Shown piece after piece: positions 52,589 to 61,355 of a stretch of 64,000 bases of DNA. Where the stretch lies: NCBI GenBank assembly GCA_964551315.1, contig CAZKCM010000002.1, positions 1 to 64,000 on the forward strand, given 5' to 3'. Made by a program: the position numbers and the translations under genes. This DNA comes from Virgifigura sp964551315. Its GTDB lineage: Bacteria; Pseudomonadota; Alphaproteobacteria; Dongiales; Dongiaceae. The stretch's first letter is position 1, and each line of letters begins with the position of its first letter. The notes under the pieces are model-generated. The model did no database searches. It worked only from the letters and a program-made list of their open reading frames with translations, and was not told where the DNA came from.

Positions 52589-53725
52589 ATGAGCAGCGCA
52601 GGACACGCCCTTCGGTTCGCGCCGCCGCAGACGGCCGACGGTCGCATCAACCTCGTGGGCCTGAGCCGCGAGGAGCTTGCGGCGGAGCTGGCATCGATCG
52701 GTGCGCCTGCCTTCCGCGCCCGCCAGCTCTGGCACTGGATCTATCACCGCGGCGCGACCGACTTCGGCGTCATGACGTCGCTGGCAAAGGGCTTCCGCGC
52801 CCGGCTGGCCGAGCGTTACGTCATCCAGCGCCCGGCCGTCGCGGTCGCCCGGCAGTCGGTGGATGGCACCCGGAAGTGGCTGTTGCGCTTCCCCGACGGC
52901 CAGGAGGTCGAGACGGTGCACATCCCCGAGGAGGACCGCGGCACGCTCTGCGTCTCCTCGCAGGTCGGCTGCACGCTCACCTGCCGGTTCTGCCACACCG
53001 GCACGCAGAAACTGGTGCGCAACCTGTCGGCGGCGGAAATCGTGGGCCAGGTCATGATGGCGCGCGACGCACTTGGCGGATGGCCGTCGCCGCAGGACGG
53101 CCGGCTGCTGTCGAACATCGTCATGATGGGTATGGGCGAGCCGCTCTACAACTACGAGAACGTCGCCAAGGCTCTGAAGATCGTCATGGACGGTGAGGGC
53201 ATCTCGATCTCGAAGCGACGGATCACCTTGTCGACCGCCGGGGTGGTGCCGATGATCCGGCGCTGCGGCGAGGAGCTGAACGTGAACCTCGCCATCTCGC
53301 TCCACGCGGTGACCGACGAGCTGCGCGACCGGATCGTGCCGATCAACCGGAAGTATCCGATCGCCGAGCTGCTCGACGCCTGCCGCAACTACCCCGGCCT
53401 GAGCAACGCCCGGCGCATCACCTTCGAATATGTGATGCTGCGCGACGTGAACGATTCGCCGGCCGATGCGCGCGCGCTCGTGCGCCTGCTGAAGGGCATC
53501 CCCGCGAAGGTGAACCTGATCCCGTTCAACCCCTGGCCCGGCTCGCCCTTCGAGCGCTCGACCGAGGAGGCGATCGCGCGGTTCAGCCAGATCGTCTTCG
53601 ATGCCGGCTACGCCTCGCCGGTCCGCACGCCGCGCGGCGAGGACATCATGGCCGCCTGCGGGCAGCTGAAATCGGAAAGCGTGCGCCTTCGGGCGTCCGA
53701 ACGCGCGGCCGCCGCCCACGGGTGA
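52589..53725 (+). CDS. rlmN: Dual-specificity 23S rRNA/tRNA methyltransferase RlmN
   Basis: A 378-residue radical-SAM enzyme that methylates C2 of A2503 in 23S rRNA and A37 in some tRNAs. The iron-sulfur ligands are Cys128, Cys132 and Cys135 (GCTLTCRFCHTG). MMGMGEPLYNYENVAKALKIV and FEYVMLRDVNDSPADAR are RlmN-specific. The length matches the family. A four-base gap separates it from the Mug-like gene. Confidence 0.95.
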   Translation: MSSAGHALRFAPPQTADGRINLVGLSREELAAELASIGAPAFRARQLWHWIYHRGATDFGVMTSLAKGFRARLAERYVIQRPAVAVARQSVDGTRKWLLRFPDGQEVETVHIPEEDRGTLCVSSQVGCTLTCRFCHTGTQKLVRNLSAAEIVGQVMMARDALGGWPSPQDGRLLSNIVMMGMGEPLYNYENVAKALKIVMDGEGISISKRRITLSTAGVVPMIRRCGEELNVNLAISLHAVTDELRDRIVPINRKYPIAELLDACRNYPGLSNARRITFEYVMLRDVNDSPADARALVRLLKGIPAKVNLIPFNPWPGSPFERSTEEAIARFSQIVFDAGYASPVRTPRGEDIMAACGQLKSESVRLRASERAAAAHG

Positions 53726-53729
53726 CGGG

Positions 53730-54251
53730 GTGACGCGGCCGGCGGTTCTGCCGGTCCTTCCGGACGTCGTCGCACGGAATCTGCGCGTCCTGTTCTGCGG
53801 GATGGCCGCCGGCACCCGGTCGGCCGCGGTCGGCGCCTACTACGCCGGCCCCGGAAACAAGTTCTGGCCCATCCTTCACAAGGCCGGCCTGACCGACACC
53901 CTTCTCCGGCCGCAGCAGTTCCGCGCGGTTCTGCGCTATCGGATCGGGCTCACGGACCTGGTCAAGACGCGGTCGGGCAGCGACCGGGCCATCCGGGTCG
54001 AAGAGGAGGATCGCGCCCGGTTGACGGCCCTGGTCGGCGCCTATGCGCCGCGCGTCCTCGCCTTCGTCGGCAAGAACGCCGCGCGCAGCTATCTGGGTGG
54101 CGTCGCGGTCGGCTATGGCCTCCAGACTTGGCACCCGGACGGCAGCGACGGCGCGGTGTTCGTCCTCCCCTCTACCTCGGGCGCCGCGAACGGTTTCTGG
54201 GACGAGGGGCCTTGGTTCGATCTGGCGGCCTATCTACGTGATGGTCGATGA
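53730..54251 (+). CDS. Mug/TDG-type DNA glycosylase homologue lacking the catalytic Asn
   Basis: A 173-residue protein aligned over its whole length with E. coli Mug: LRVLFCG, then AAVGAYYAGPGNKFWPILHKAG, then YRIGLTDLV and FVLPSTSG. Mug has GINPG (catalytic Asn18) where this protein has GMAAG, and NPSGLS where this has STSGAAN. Both Asn residues are thus replaced. The GTG start is five bases after the rlmN stop. It may act on another lesion, as the Asn-less family-6 HDG glycosylases do, or only bind DNA. Confidence 0.8.
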   Translation: MTRPAVLPVLPDVVARNLRVLFCGMAAGTRSAAVGAYYAGPGNKFWPILHKAGLTDTLLRPQQFRAVLRYRIGLTDLVKTRSGSDRAIRVEEEDRARLTALVGAYAPRVLAFVGKNAARSYLGGVAVGYGLQTWHPDGSDGAVFVLPSTSGAANGFWDEGPWFDLAAYLRDGR

Positions 54252-54931
54252 ATGGCGACACGCCGACGCGCCGAAACCGGGGCCGAGGGATGCGCCGATG
54301 GGCGTGCCTCGTCGTGGCGGCATTGCTGCTGGCGGCGGCCGAAGCGCCCGCGCGCGAGGCGGACCTCGCCGGCTGGGACGGCACCCGATGGGGCATGACC
54401 GAGGCCGAGCTGGGGGCGCTGTTCGGCAAGCGGCTGCGGCGCGTCGATCCGCCGCTCGTCTATGACGACGCCACCGTGGGCCGGTTCCTGCCGGAGGCCG
54501 AGTTCGGCGAACTGCCGTTTCGCGCCCTGTTCCAGATGGACGAGGAAGGCCGTCTGCAGCAGGTGCTGCTGGAACGCCGCGACGCGCGGGCGACGCCCGC
54601 CGCCTTCGCGGCCGCGCTCGACGAACTCCAGGCCCGGTACGGCGAAGCCGATCTCGTCTGCGGCACGCCGGTGCGGGGGCAGGACACGTCACCGGTCGAG
54701 CGGGAGCGGGTCTGGATCCTGCCGACCACCACGGTCCACCTCTCCTGGCTCGATTACCGGGGCGGCATTCTCTATCACGACCCGTCCCAGGACCTCACCG
54801 ATCCCCTGGTTCCCGAACTCGAGAAGCGGCTCTACAGCCGGCGCAGCCTGCCGCGGCGGCTCCTCTTGCGCTTCCACCCGACGGCGCGCAAAGAGCTGAT
54901 GAGCGCGGACTGCCGGCCGCCGGCGCCGTGA
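54248..54931 (+). CDS. Exported hypothetical protein
   Basis: A 227-residue protein with a long basic n-region and a signal helix (WACLVVAALLLAAAEAPA). The mature part starts with WDGTRWGMTEAELGALFGKRL, a segment common in periplasmic proteins that scale an amphipathic helix against a beta-sheet domain, and it has one Cys pair (LVCG and SADC). It overlaps the Mug-like gene by ATGA. An alternative start is the Met at residue 15. Function unknown. Confidence 0.75.
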   Translation: MNGDTPTRRNRGRGMRRWACLVVAALLLAAAEAPAREADLAGWDGTRWGMTEAELGALFGKRLRRVDPPLVYDDATVGRFLPEAEFGELPFRALFQMDEEGRLQQVLLERRDARATPAAFAAALDELQARYGEADLVCGTPVRGQDTSPVERERVWILPTTTVHLSWLDYRGGILYHDPSQDLTDPLVPELEKRLYSRRSLPRRLLLRFHPTARKELMSADCRPPAP

Positions 54932-55157
54932 TATCGCGCCGCGCGGGTTACGCGGCGACCTGCCCTTTGACGGCCCAGGCGCGCGCGATCAGCGATATGC
55001 CGCCGCCCGCGCGGCGCGGCAGCCGTTCCGCGAGCCGGGCCCGCGGGGCCGACCGCGCCACTCGCTCGCAGTCCCGGTCCGGGGCCTTGCGGAGAAGGGC
55101 GGTTTGCCTATACTCCGCGCGCTCCTTCCACCTAATCTCCGCGCGAAAGGGCCCGTC
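54932..55157. other. Promoter region of argG
   Basis: 226 bases with no coding character on the plus strand beyond the upstream stop. It should contain the argG promoter. No operator or attenuator hairpin was recognised. Confidence 0.35.
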
Positions 55158-56366
55158 ATGCATCGCGACGTCAAGAAGGTCGTGCTCGCCTACTCCGGCG
55201 GCCTTGACACCTCTGTCATCCTCAAATGGCTGCAGGAAACCTATGGCTGCGAGGTCGTGACCTTCACCGCCGATCTCGGCCAGGGCGAGGAGCTGGAGCC
55301 CGTGCGTCGGAAGGCCGAGATGCTGGGCATCAAGGAGATCTATGTCGAGGACCTGCGCGAAGAGTTCGTCCGCGACTACGTCTTTCCGATGTTCCGCGCC
55401 AACGCGCTCTACGAGGGCGTCTATCTGCTCGGCACCTCGATTGCCAGGCCGCTGATCGCCAAGCGCCAGATCGAGATCGCCGCCGAGACCGGCGCCGATG
55501 CCGTGGCCCATGGCGCCACGGGCAAGGGCAACGACCAGGTGCGGTTCGAGCTCGGCTACTACGCCCTCAATCCTAACATCAAGGTGATCGCTCCCTGGCG
55601 CGAATGGGACCTCACCTCGCGGACGAAGCTCATCGAGTTCGCGGAGAAGTACCAGATCCCGATCGCCAAGGACAAACGCGGCGAGGCGCCCTTCTCCGTC
55701 GACGCCAACCTGCTGCACATCTCGGCCGAAGGGAAGGCGCTCGAGGACCCCTGGTACGAGCCGGAGGAGTTCGTCTACAGCCGCACCGTGGCGCCGGAGG
55801 CGGCGCCCGACAGGCCCACCTATGTGGAGATCGAGTTCGAGCGTGGCGACCCCGTCGCGATCGACGGGGAACGCCTGTCGCCGGCCAGCCTGCTCACGCG
55901 GCTCAACCGGCTCGGCGGCGAGAACGGCATCGGCCGCGTCGATCTGGTGGAGAACCGGTTCGTCGGCATGAAGTCGCGCGGCGTCTACGAGACGCCGGGC
56001 GGCACGATCCTGCTTGCCGCGCATCGGGCGATCGAAAGCCTGACGCTCGACCGCGGCGCCGCCCACCTCAAGGACGAGGTGATGCCGCGCTACGCCGAGC
56101 TGATCTACAACGGCTTCTGGTTCTCGCCGGAGCGGGAGATGCTGCAGGCGCTCATCGACAAGAGCCAGGAGCCGGTCACCGGGACGGTGCGCCTCAAGCT
56201 CTACAAGGGCGCGGTGCACGTGGTCGGCCGCAAATCGCCGAACTCGCTCTACAGCCTCGCCCACGTCACCTTCGAGGAGGACCAGGTCTACGACCAGCGC
56301 GACGCCGAAGGCTTCATCAAGCTGAACGCGCTGCGCCTGCGCCTCTTGAAGAGCGCCCGCCGCTAG
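55158..56366 (+). CDS. argG: Argininosuccinate synthase
   Basis: A 402-residue enzyme joining citrulline and aspartate with ATP in arginine synthesis. The N-terminal ATP-pyrophosphatase loop is AYSGGLDTS at residues 11-19. GATGKGNDQVRFELGYYAL and KRGEAPFSVDANLLHISAEGKALEDPW are strictly ArgG. The frame is open 18 codons further upstream, but MHRDVKKVVLAYSGG is the usual start. It overlaps the convergent FadL-like gene by four bases. Confidence 0.97.
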   Translation: MHRDVKKVVLAYSGGLDTSVILKWLQETYGCEVVTFTADLGQGEELEPVRRKAEMLGIKEIYVEDLREEFVRDYVFPMFRANALYEGVYLLGTSIARPLIAKRQIEIAAETGADAVAHGATGKGNDQVRFELGYYALNPNIKVIAPWREWDLTSRTKLIEFAEKYQIPIAKDKRGEAPFSVDANLLHISAEGKALEDPWYEPEEFVYSRTVAPEAAPDRPTYVEIEFERGDPVAIDGERLSPASLLTRLNRLGGENGIGRVDLVENRFVGMKSRGVYETPGGTILLAAHRAIESLTLDRGAAHLKDEVMPRYAELIYNGFWFSPEREMLQALIDKSQEPVTGTVRLKLYKGAVHVVGRKSPNSLYSLAHVTFEEDQVYDQRDAEGFIKLNALRLRLLKSARR

Positions 56367-57682
56367 AACCGCACGGAGAGCTGCGCCGCGAAGAGGTTCG
56401 CGCCGAGGTCGTCATAGTCGCCGACCAGGCGGCCGGCGCCGGGGTTGCTGATGTCGACCTCGACGTCCTCCGAGAAGGAATGCATGTACCCGATGTCCAG
56501 GCGGACGGTGTCGGACAGGCGATAGCCGGCCCCGACGCCCACCAGGACCCGGTCGCCGACGACGAGGCGCGGCCGCTGGAACTCGTCCGGGATCGGGCTC
56601 TCGTCATAGGCGATGCCGGCCCGCAGCACCCATCGCTCCGTTGGCCGAAAGGCCGCGCCGAGAGAGATCCGGACGGTGTCGTCCCAGTCCTGCTCTTCGA
56701 CGATTGCGGGTTGAAGCGGGTTGTCGAACTCGACGGCGAGTTCGTCGAAGCGGCTCCAGCGCGTCCAGGTCACGTCGGCCAGCAGCGCCCATCGCGGGGT
56801 GACGTCGTAATAGGCGCTGAGCGAGACGGACTCCGGCAGCGTGACCTCCGTGCTGCCGCCGGTGTCCGTGAAGAGGCCGGCGGCTTGGATGGGGGCGGCG
56901 GCGGCCGGCGCGTCGAAGTCCGCGTCGACGTCAACATCGTGCTTCACCCGCGACCGGTAGGTCAGGCCGAGCCGCAGGCGCGGGCTCGGTTCGTAGAGCA
57001 GGCCGAGATTGTATCCGACGGCCCAGTTGTCGCCGGACAGGGTGGCGCGGCCGTCCAGCGCCTGCGGGAAGCCGAGCAGCGAGCCGAAGTCGATCGCGTT
57101 CGAAAGCTCCGCGTCGAGATACTGGACGTCGATGCCGCCGCCGATCGACAGGGTCTCCGTCAGGCGATAGGCGATCGCGGGATTGATGTTGACCACCCTG
57201 AGGTCAGCCTCGATGGTGTGGTAGCGGCCGACCCAGTCCGGGTCGTAGTCGGTGCCGAGGCCGAAGGGGACGCTCACGCCGATGCCGAGCTTGAGCCGCT
57301 CCGAGACGCCGGTGGTCAGATAGAGCGTCGGAACGAAGGCGTCAGAAGAGAAGGCGCCGCCGTCCCCACCGGTCAGCGGGACCGCGCCCAGGCTCGAGCC
57401 CGCGTTGTCGAAATCGCCCGTCGGCTCGATATAGATGCCGGACAAGGCTGCCTGCGTGCCGGAGAGGCGCGTCATGCCAGCGGGGTTGTAGAAGACGGTC
57501 GCCGGGTTATCGGCAAGTGCGGCGCGCCCGGCCTGTGCGGTCCCGAGGGCCACGGCGTCCTGTTCCTCGATCGCGAAGCCGGTCGCGTGAACGGGCCCTG
57601 CCACGCAGATGGTGACGATCAGGGGCGCAATGCCCGAACACGGCCAAAGGCTCCACCTCCGGGTGGCGAGAGGTACGTTCAT
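56363..57682 (-). CDS. FadL/OmpP1 family outer-membrane protein
   Basis: A 439-residue outer-membrane beta-barrel for hydrophobic compounds. A signal peptide is followed by TGFAIEEQDAVALGTAQAGRAAL, then DNPATVFYNPAGMTRL, the N-terminal plug and NPA hatch of FadL. The rest alternates aromatic/Gly beta strands and ends in the outer-membrane terminal pattern (LFAAQLSVRF, aromatic last residue). Likely substrates are long-chain fatty acids or aromatic hydrocarbons. Confidence 0.9.
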   Translation of the reverse strand: MNVPLATRRWSLWPCSGIAPLIVTICVAGPVHATGFAIEEQDAVALGTAQAGRAALADNPATVFYNPAGMTRLSGTQAALSGIYIEPTGDFDNAGSSLGAVPLTGGDGGAFSSDAFVPTLYLTTGVSERLKLGIGVSVPFGLGTDYDPDWVGRYHTIEADLRVVNINPAIAYRLTETLSIGGGIDVQYLDAELSNAIDFGSLLGFPQALDGRATLSGDNWAVGYNLGLLYEPSPRLRLGLTYRSRVKHDVDVDADFDAPAAAAPIQAAGLFTDTGGSTEVTLPESVSLSAYYDVTPRWALLADVTWTRWSRFDELAVEFDNPLQPAIVEEQDWDDTVRISLGAAFRPTERWVLRAGIAYDESPIPDEFQRPRLVVGDRVLVGVGAGYRLSDTVRLDIGYMHSFSEDVEVDISNPGAGRLVGDYDDLGANLFAAQLSVRF

Positions 57683-57865
57683 CGGCGGTTCCCCTATCGC
57701 GCGGGTGCGGCGGGCGATTGCGCGGCCAACGTCTTGGCAGCCTGGCGCCGACGCACCGTTCCGCTGCTTAGAACAGCCGGACGGGGCGAAGAGTTCCCGA
57801 CGGAAAGCGGCGGCCGACCGTCGTCGGTCGGGAGGCGGGCTTTCTGACGCGGATCAGAACGCAGA

Positions 57866-58561
57866 TCAGCCGGGAAGAGGCGACGCGCCGAAGAGGTGCG
57901 GGTGAAGGGCGAGGAGCACGACGTAAAGCACGGCCGCCAGGGCGATCCGCCACCAGCCGATTTCGGTGAGGCTCAGGCGCGTCCGGCCAGCAAGGAGCGC
58001 GGCGAAGGGCAGGTTCGAGGTGACGGCGGCGAACCGCTCCCAATCGCGGCCCCAGGCCCGGCGCTTCCTGCGGTCGATGGCGAGGGTGCCGCCCAGGGCC
58101 AGCACCGCCATCGATCCGAACAGGATGACCGACGCGACATCGCCGTTGACGATCAGATGGGTAAGCGCCCAGAGCCCGATCGCCCACATCACCGGATGCC
58201 GGGTGACGGCAAGGATGCCCGGCGCCGGCCGCGCCTCGTCATAAGGCTTTCCGGGTACGACCGCGGTCGGGTTCGGCTGCGTATAGCCGCCGACCAGGAG
58301 CAGCAGCGCCAGCGGCATGACCAGAAGCGGCAGCCACGCCGCACCCCCCGGCGCCGACCAGAGCGGCAGGAAGGGCGCGCGCCCGTAACTCCAGAGCAGC
58401 CAGGCGAACAGGATCAGGGCGACCGCGGAGTAGAGCGCGGGAAAAAGACGCTCTCCGACGAGGGAGATGAGCCGCGCCCGCAGCGGCGCGCTCGACAGCA
58501 GAAAGTGGCTGCCGACGAAGAACGCCGCCGCAAGCCCCAGCTCGGCCAGGCCGCCGACCAT
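57866..58561 (-). CDS. NnrU family membrane protein
   Basis: A 231-residue protein with about six helices and the NnrU signatures ELGLAAAFFVGSHFLLSSAPLRARL, GILAVTRHPVMWAIGLWALTHLIVNGD and GRDWERFAAVTSNLPF. NnrU-like proteins occur near denitrification genes in Rhodobacter and belong to the isoprenylcysteine-methyltransferase-like membrane group. No nitrogen-oxide genes are nearby here. It is 22 bases downstream of folD on the same strand. Confidence 0.88.
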   Translation of the reverse strand: MVGGLAELGLAAAFFVGSHFLLSSAPLRARLISLVGERLFPALYSAVALILFAWLLWSYGRAPFLPLWSAPGGAAWLPLLVMPLALLLLVGGYTQPNPTAVVPGKPYDEARPAPGILAVTRHPVMWAIGLWALTHLIVNGDVASVILFGSMAVLALGGTLAIDRRKRRAWGRDWERFAAVTSNLPFAALLAGRTRLSLTEIGWWRIALAAVLYVVLLALHPHLFGASPLPG

Positions 58562-58583
58562 CGCCCAGCGACCGCCGGCGCGC

Positions 58584-59483
58584 CTATGCCGGAAGCTCGA
58601 TCCCGCGCTGGCGGGTCGCCGCCGTCAGCGTGTTCTGCAGCAGGCAGGCGATGGTCATCGGGCCGACACCGCCCGGCACGGGCGTGATGCCGGCGGCGCG
58701 TTCGACGGCTTCCTCGAAAGCGACGTCGCCGACCAGCCGCGCCTTGCCGTTGGTACCAGGCACCCGGTTGATGCCCACGTCGATGACGGTGGCGCCTTCG
58801 CCGATCCAGTCGCCGCGGACCATCTCCGGCCGGCCAACCGCCGCGACCACGATGTCGGCGCGCCGGCATTCCTCGGCCAGCTCGCGCGTGCGCGAATGGG
58901 CGATGGTGACGGTGCAGTTCTCCTGCAAAAGAAGCAACCCCATCGGCTTGCCGACGATGTTCGACCGGCCGAGCACCACCGCCCGCTTGCCGGACAGGTC
59001 GCCCAGCCGGTCCTTCAGCAGCATGAGGCAGCCGAGCGGCGTGCAGGGCACCATGCCGACCCCGCCGGTGGCGAGCCGACCGGCATTGACGACGTGGAAC
59101 CCGTCGACGTCCTTGTCCGGGTCGATCGCGTTGATGACGGCCTGCGGGTCGATCTGCTTGGGCAGCGGGAGCTGAACCAGGATGCCGTGCACCGCGGGGT
59201 CCTCGTTCAGCCGGTGCACGAGGTCGAGGAGCTCGGCCTGGCTCGTCTCCTTGGGCAGGCGGTGCTCGAAGGAGTTCATGCCCGCCTCCTCCGTCTGCTT
59301 GCCCTTGTTGCGGACATAGACCTGGCTCGCCGGATCGTCGCCGACCAGAACGACCGCCAGTCCGGGCGTCAGATCGTGCTGCGCCTTGAGCGCGGCGACC
59401 TGTTGGGCGATGCGCCTGCGCAGCCCCTCCGCGAAGCCCTTGCCGTCGATGATCTTGCTGTTGCTCCGTTTGCTGTCGTTCAT
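58584..59483 (-). CDS. folD: Bifunctional methylenetetrahydrofolate dehydrogenase/cyclohydrolase
   Basis: A 299-residue cytoplasmic enzyme interconverting methylene-, methenyl- and formyl-tetrahydrofolate. Conserved blocks: VGDDPASQVYVRNKGKQTEEAGM with the catalytic Lys, GILVQLPLPKQID, the NADP site GRSNIVGKPMGLLL, and PVPGGVGPMTIACLLQNT at the end. GAGGCGG precedes the ATG. It heads a short run with the NnrU gene. Confidence 0.96.
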   Translation of the reverse strand: MNDSKRSNSKIIDGKGFAEGLRRRIAQQVAALKAQHDLTPGLAVVLVGDDPASQVYVRNKGKQTEEAGMNSFEHRLPKETSQAELLDLVHRLNEDPAVHGILVQLPLPKQIDPQAVINAIDPDKDVDGFHVVNAGRLATGGVGMVPCTPLGCLMLLKDRLGDLSGKRAVVLGRSNIVGKPMGLLLLQENCTVTIAHSRTRELAEECRRADIVVAAVGRPEMVRGDWIGEGATVIDVGINRVPGTNGKARLVGDVAFEEAVERAAGITPVPGGVGPMTIACLLQNTLTAATRQRGIELPA

Positions 59484-59532
59484 GGTCCGCCTCGGTTCTT
59501 GTCGTTGGAAATCTCGGCGTGCGGCGGCCGGC

Positions 59533-59898
59533 TCAGCGGCCGGGTTTCCCCATCCGGTCGGCGAGCCAGCGTTCGAGCCGCTGTGCCAACGCTTGCGGTT
59601 CGCCCGCGACATGGAGCAGCTTGCGCCGGTCCGCGGCCCCCGCGATCACCGAGACGGCCGATTTCGGCACCCCCCATTCGCGCGCCAAAAGCCTGACGAG
59701 GGCCGCGTTCGCCTTGCCGTCCTCCGGCGGCGCGGTCACGGAGACCTTCAGCGCGACGCTGCCCTCGGCGTCCTGCATCGTTCCGGTCACCCGGTCGGCG
59801 GAAGCGCGCGGAGTCACGCGGACACGGACCCGTAGCCCGTCGGCCGTAACCGCGAAGGGCAGGGCTGCATGCGCTTGCGCCTCGGCACCGGTGTTCAA
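59533..59898 (-). CDS. DUF167 (YggU) family protein
   Basis: A 121-residue small alpha/beta protein: LRVRVRVTPRASADRVTG, KVSVTAPPEDGKANAALVRLLA and VSVIAGAADRRKLLHVAG, the full DUF167 pattern. Its probable TTG start overlaps the stop of the YggT gene (TTGA), matching the conserved yggT-yggU order. The open frame upstream is the antisense of other sequence. Function unknown. Confidence 0.85.
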   Translation of the reverse strand: MNTGAEAQAHAALPFAVTADGLRVRVRVTPRASADRVTGTMQDAEGSVALKVSVTAPPEDGKANAALVRLLAREWGVPKSAVSVIAGAADRRKLLHVAGEPQALAQRLERWLADRMGKPGR

Positions 59899-60176
59899 AA
59901 CAGAAAATACTCGATCAACAGGTTCTGAAGGAAGACCAGCAGCAAGATCAGGACCACTGGCGATATGTCGATTCCGCCGAGGTTCGGCAGCACGCGGCGG
60001 ATCGGCCGGAGGGCCGGCTCGGTGATTCGATAGAGGAAATCGCCGAGCATATAGACGAACCGGTTCCGCGTGTTGATCACGTTGAAGGCGACCAGCCAAC
60101 TTAGGATGGCCGACGCGATCAGCAGCCAGATGTAGATCTCGATCACGGAGTTGATGAGCAGGATGAGGGACCGCAT
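59895..60176 (-). CDS. yggT: YggT family membrane protein
   Basis: A 93-residue protein with two helices flanking the YggT motif ITEPALRPIRRVLPNLGGIDISPVV. It starts MRSLILLINSVIEIYIWLLIASAILSW. YggT proteins are linked to ion homeostasis and to cell-division or photosystem assembly in different lineages. The gene is coupled to the DUF167 gene downstream. Confidence 0.92.
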   Translation of the reverse strand: MRSLILLINSVIEIYIWLLIASAILSWLVAFNVINTRNRFVYMLGDFLYRITEPALRPIRRVLPNLGGIDISPVVLILLLVFLQNLLIEYFLF

Positions 60177-60301
60177 CGCCGACCGCGCTGGTGAACACCG
60201 AAGGTTGCCGCGAAACTAGCCTTCCCGGGGGCGCCATGCAAGCTTGCGACGCTTGACAGGGACCGCTCTCACCGCCCATATATCCGGCTCCCGAACCAGT
60301 C

Positions 60302-60377
60302 GGGGCCGTAGCTCAGCTGGGAGAGCGCCTCGTTCGCAATGAGGAGGTCAGGGGTTCGATTCCCCTCGGCTCCACCA
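60302..60377 (+). tRNA. tRNA-Ala (anticodon CGC)
   Basis: A 76-base cloverleaf with encoded CCA. Acceptor stem GGGGCCG/CGGCTCC (one G-T pair), D stem GCTC/GAGC, anticodon stem CCTCG/TGAGG with loop TTCGCAA giving anticodon CGC, and T stem AGGGG/CCCCT with loop TTCGATT. It reads the codon GCG. The G-C-rich 7-base acceptor and the usual alanine-tRNA start GGGGCCG support the identity. Confidence 0.95.
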
Positions 60378-60531
60378 ATTACCGGAACTTCCCAAGTCGC
60401 AGGCGAAATGGCTTGCCGCCGCTCGGCGGTCCGCATTCCGGCCCCGGCTCCTTCTATGGGAACAGGGCAGCTGCGTATGACCGCTGCCGCCCGTCGATCC
60501 CCTTGGCTGGGCCCTCGACCGGGCGCCGTCG

Positions 60532-60783
60532 TCAGGCCGATCGTCGCCGGATCAGCCGATAGGCGGCAAGGATGATGATCGCGCCGACCACGGCGCCGAT
60601 GAAACCTGCCGCTTCTCCCTGGGCGTACCAGCCGACCGCTTGGCCAAGCCAGGTGGCGAGAAAGGCGCCGGCAACGCCGAGGACGGTCGTGATGATGAAG
60701 CCGCCGGGGTCCTTGCCCGGCATCAACAGCTTTGCAACGATTCCGGCCAGCAAGCCGATGATAATGGTCCAAATGATCCACAT
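60532..60783 (-). CDS. GlsB/YeaQ/YmgE family stress membrane protein
   Basis: An 83-residue protein with three helices and the transglycosylase-associated (GlsB/YeaQ) pattern: MWIIWTIIIGLLAGIVAKLLMPGKDPGGFIITTVLGVAGAFLATWLG. Such proteins are small inner-membrane proteins often induced by stress. AAAGGG precedes the ATG. The 154 bases between the tRNA gene and this gene show nothing. Confidence 0.9.
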   Translation of the reverse strand: MWIIWTIIIGLLAGIVAKLLMPGKDPGGFIITTVLGVAGAFLATWLGQAVGWYAQGEAAGFIGAVVGAIIILAAYRLIRRRSA

Positions 60784-60856
60784 GGCGCGGCCCTTTCGGC
60801 AGTGCAGGCGAGCAAAATTTCTTCCGCTCGAGGATAACCGGTTCTTTGACCGGACG

Positions 60857-60883
60857 TTAACCACCTATTAACATTTATTAACG
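60857..60883. promoter_or_regulatory. CtrA box cluster upstream of the 60920 gene
   Basis: TTAA (60857-60860), seven bases, TTAAC (60868-60872) form an exact CtrA box. A further TTAAC follows at 60879-60883, six bases after the second TTAA. The stretch 60840-60890 is very AT-rich. The gene starting at 60920 lies 37 bases downstream, close enough that CtrA would overlap its promoter; the GlsB gene lies on the other side. Confidence 0.55.
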
Positions 60884-60919
60884 ATCACGATCCTTGACCA
60901 TTGGTTGGGGAGATAGTTC

Positions 60920-61306
60920 GTGCGTCAGCAAGATAGCAATGTCGTACCGTTCCCGACCCGGCCGGCTCGCGCGATGCGGCCGGTCGATTCGTCGGGTGCG
61001 GACGCCGTCGGCAATGCGGCGCGGGCGGGTGCCGCTGCCGCCGAGGCCGTCGCCGATATCCTCGGCGCGCATATGCAAGCCTCGGTGGAGGGCGACTCGC
61101 TGGCCCTGTCCAAGGCGACCAATGCTGGCGTCCTCTGGGGTGCGGTTCTGGGCATCGCCCGGCGCCATGGGCAAATCCCTGCCCTTGCCGCCCTCGAGCA
61201 CGTCGTCGAACGGCTGCGCAAGGATCCGCAGGGGCTGATCACCGAGCCGCAGCACCAGCCGGTCGAGGACGGGACGGCCCGCGCCGTTCGGGCACTGCTG
61301 GCCTAG
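60920..61306 (+). CDS. Hypothetical protein, 128 residues
   Basis: A GTG start with GGGGAG upstream opens a 128-residue soluble protein. The first 30 residues are polar and Pro/Arg-rich (VVPFPTRPARAMRPVDSS). The middle is an Ala-rich helical region (GNAARAGAAAAEAVADILGAHMQ), followed by helices ending KDPQGLITEPQHQP. No domain recognised. Its CtrA boxes suggest cell-cycle control. Confidence 0.6.
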   Translation: MRQQDSNVVPFPTRPARAMRPVDSSGADAVGNAARAGAAAAEAVADILGAHMQASVEGDSLALSKATNAGVLWGAVLGIARRHGQIPALAALEHVVERLRKDPQGLITEPQHQPVEDGTARAVRALLA

Positions 61307-61355
61307 CCCTCGACGGGCGCCCTGGCGCCGTTGCCGCCGTGCCCCGGCCTGGGCG

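Noticed and set aside
57813..57830. Hairpin CCGACC/GGTCGG downstream of the NnrU gene
   Set aside because: Short stem, no T run on either strand; too weak for a terminator call.
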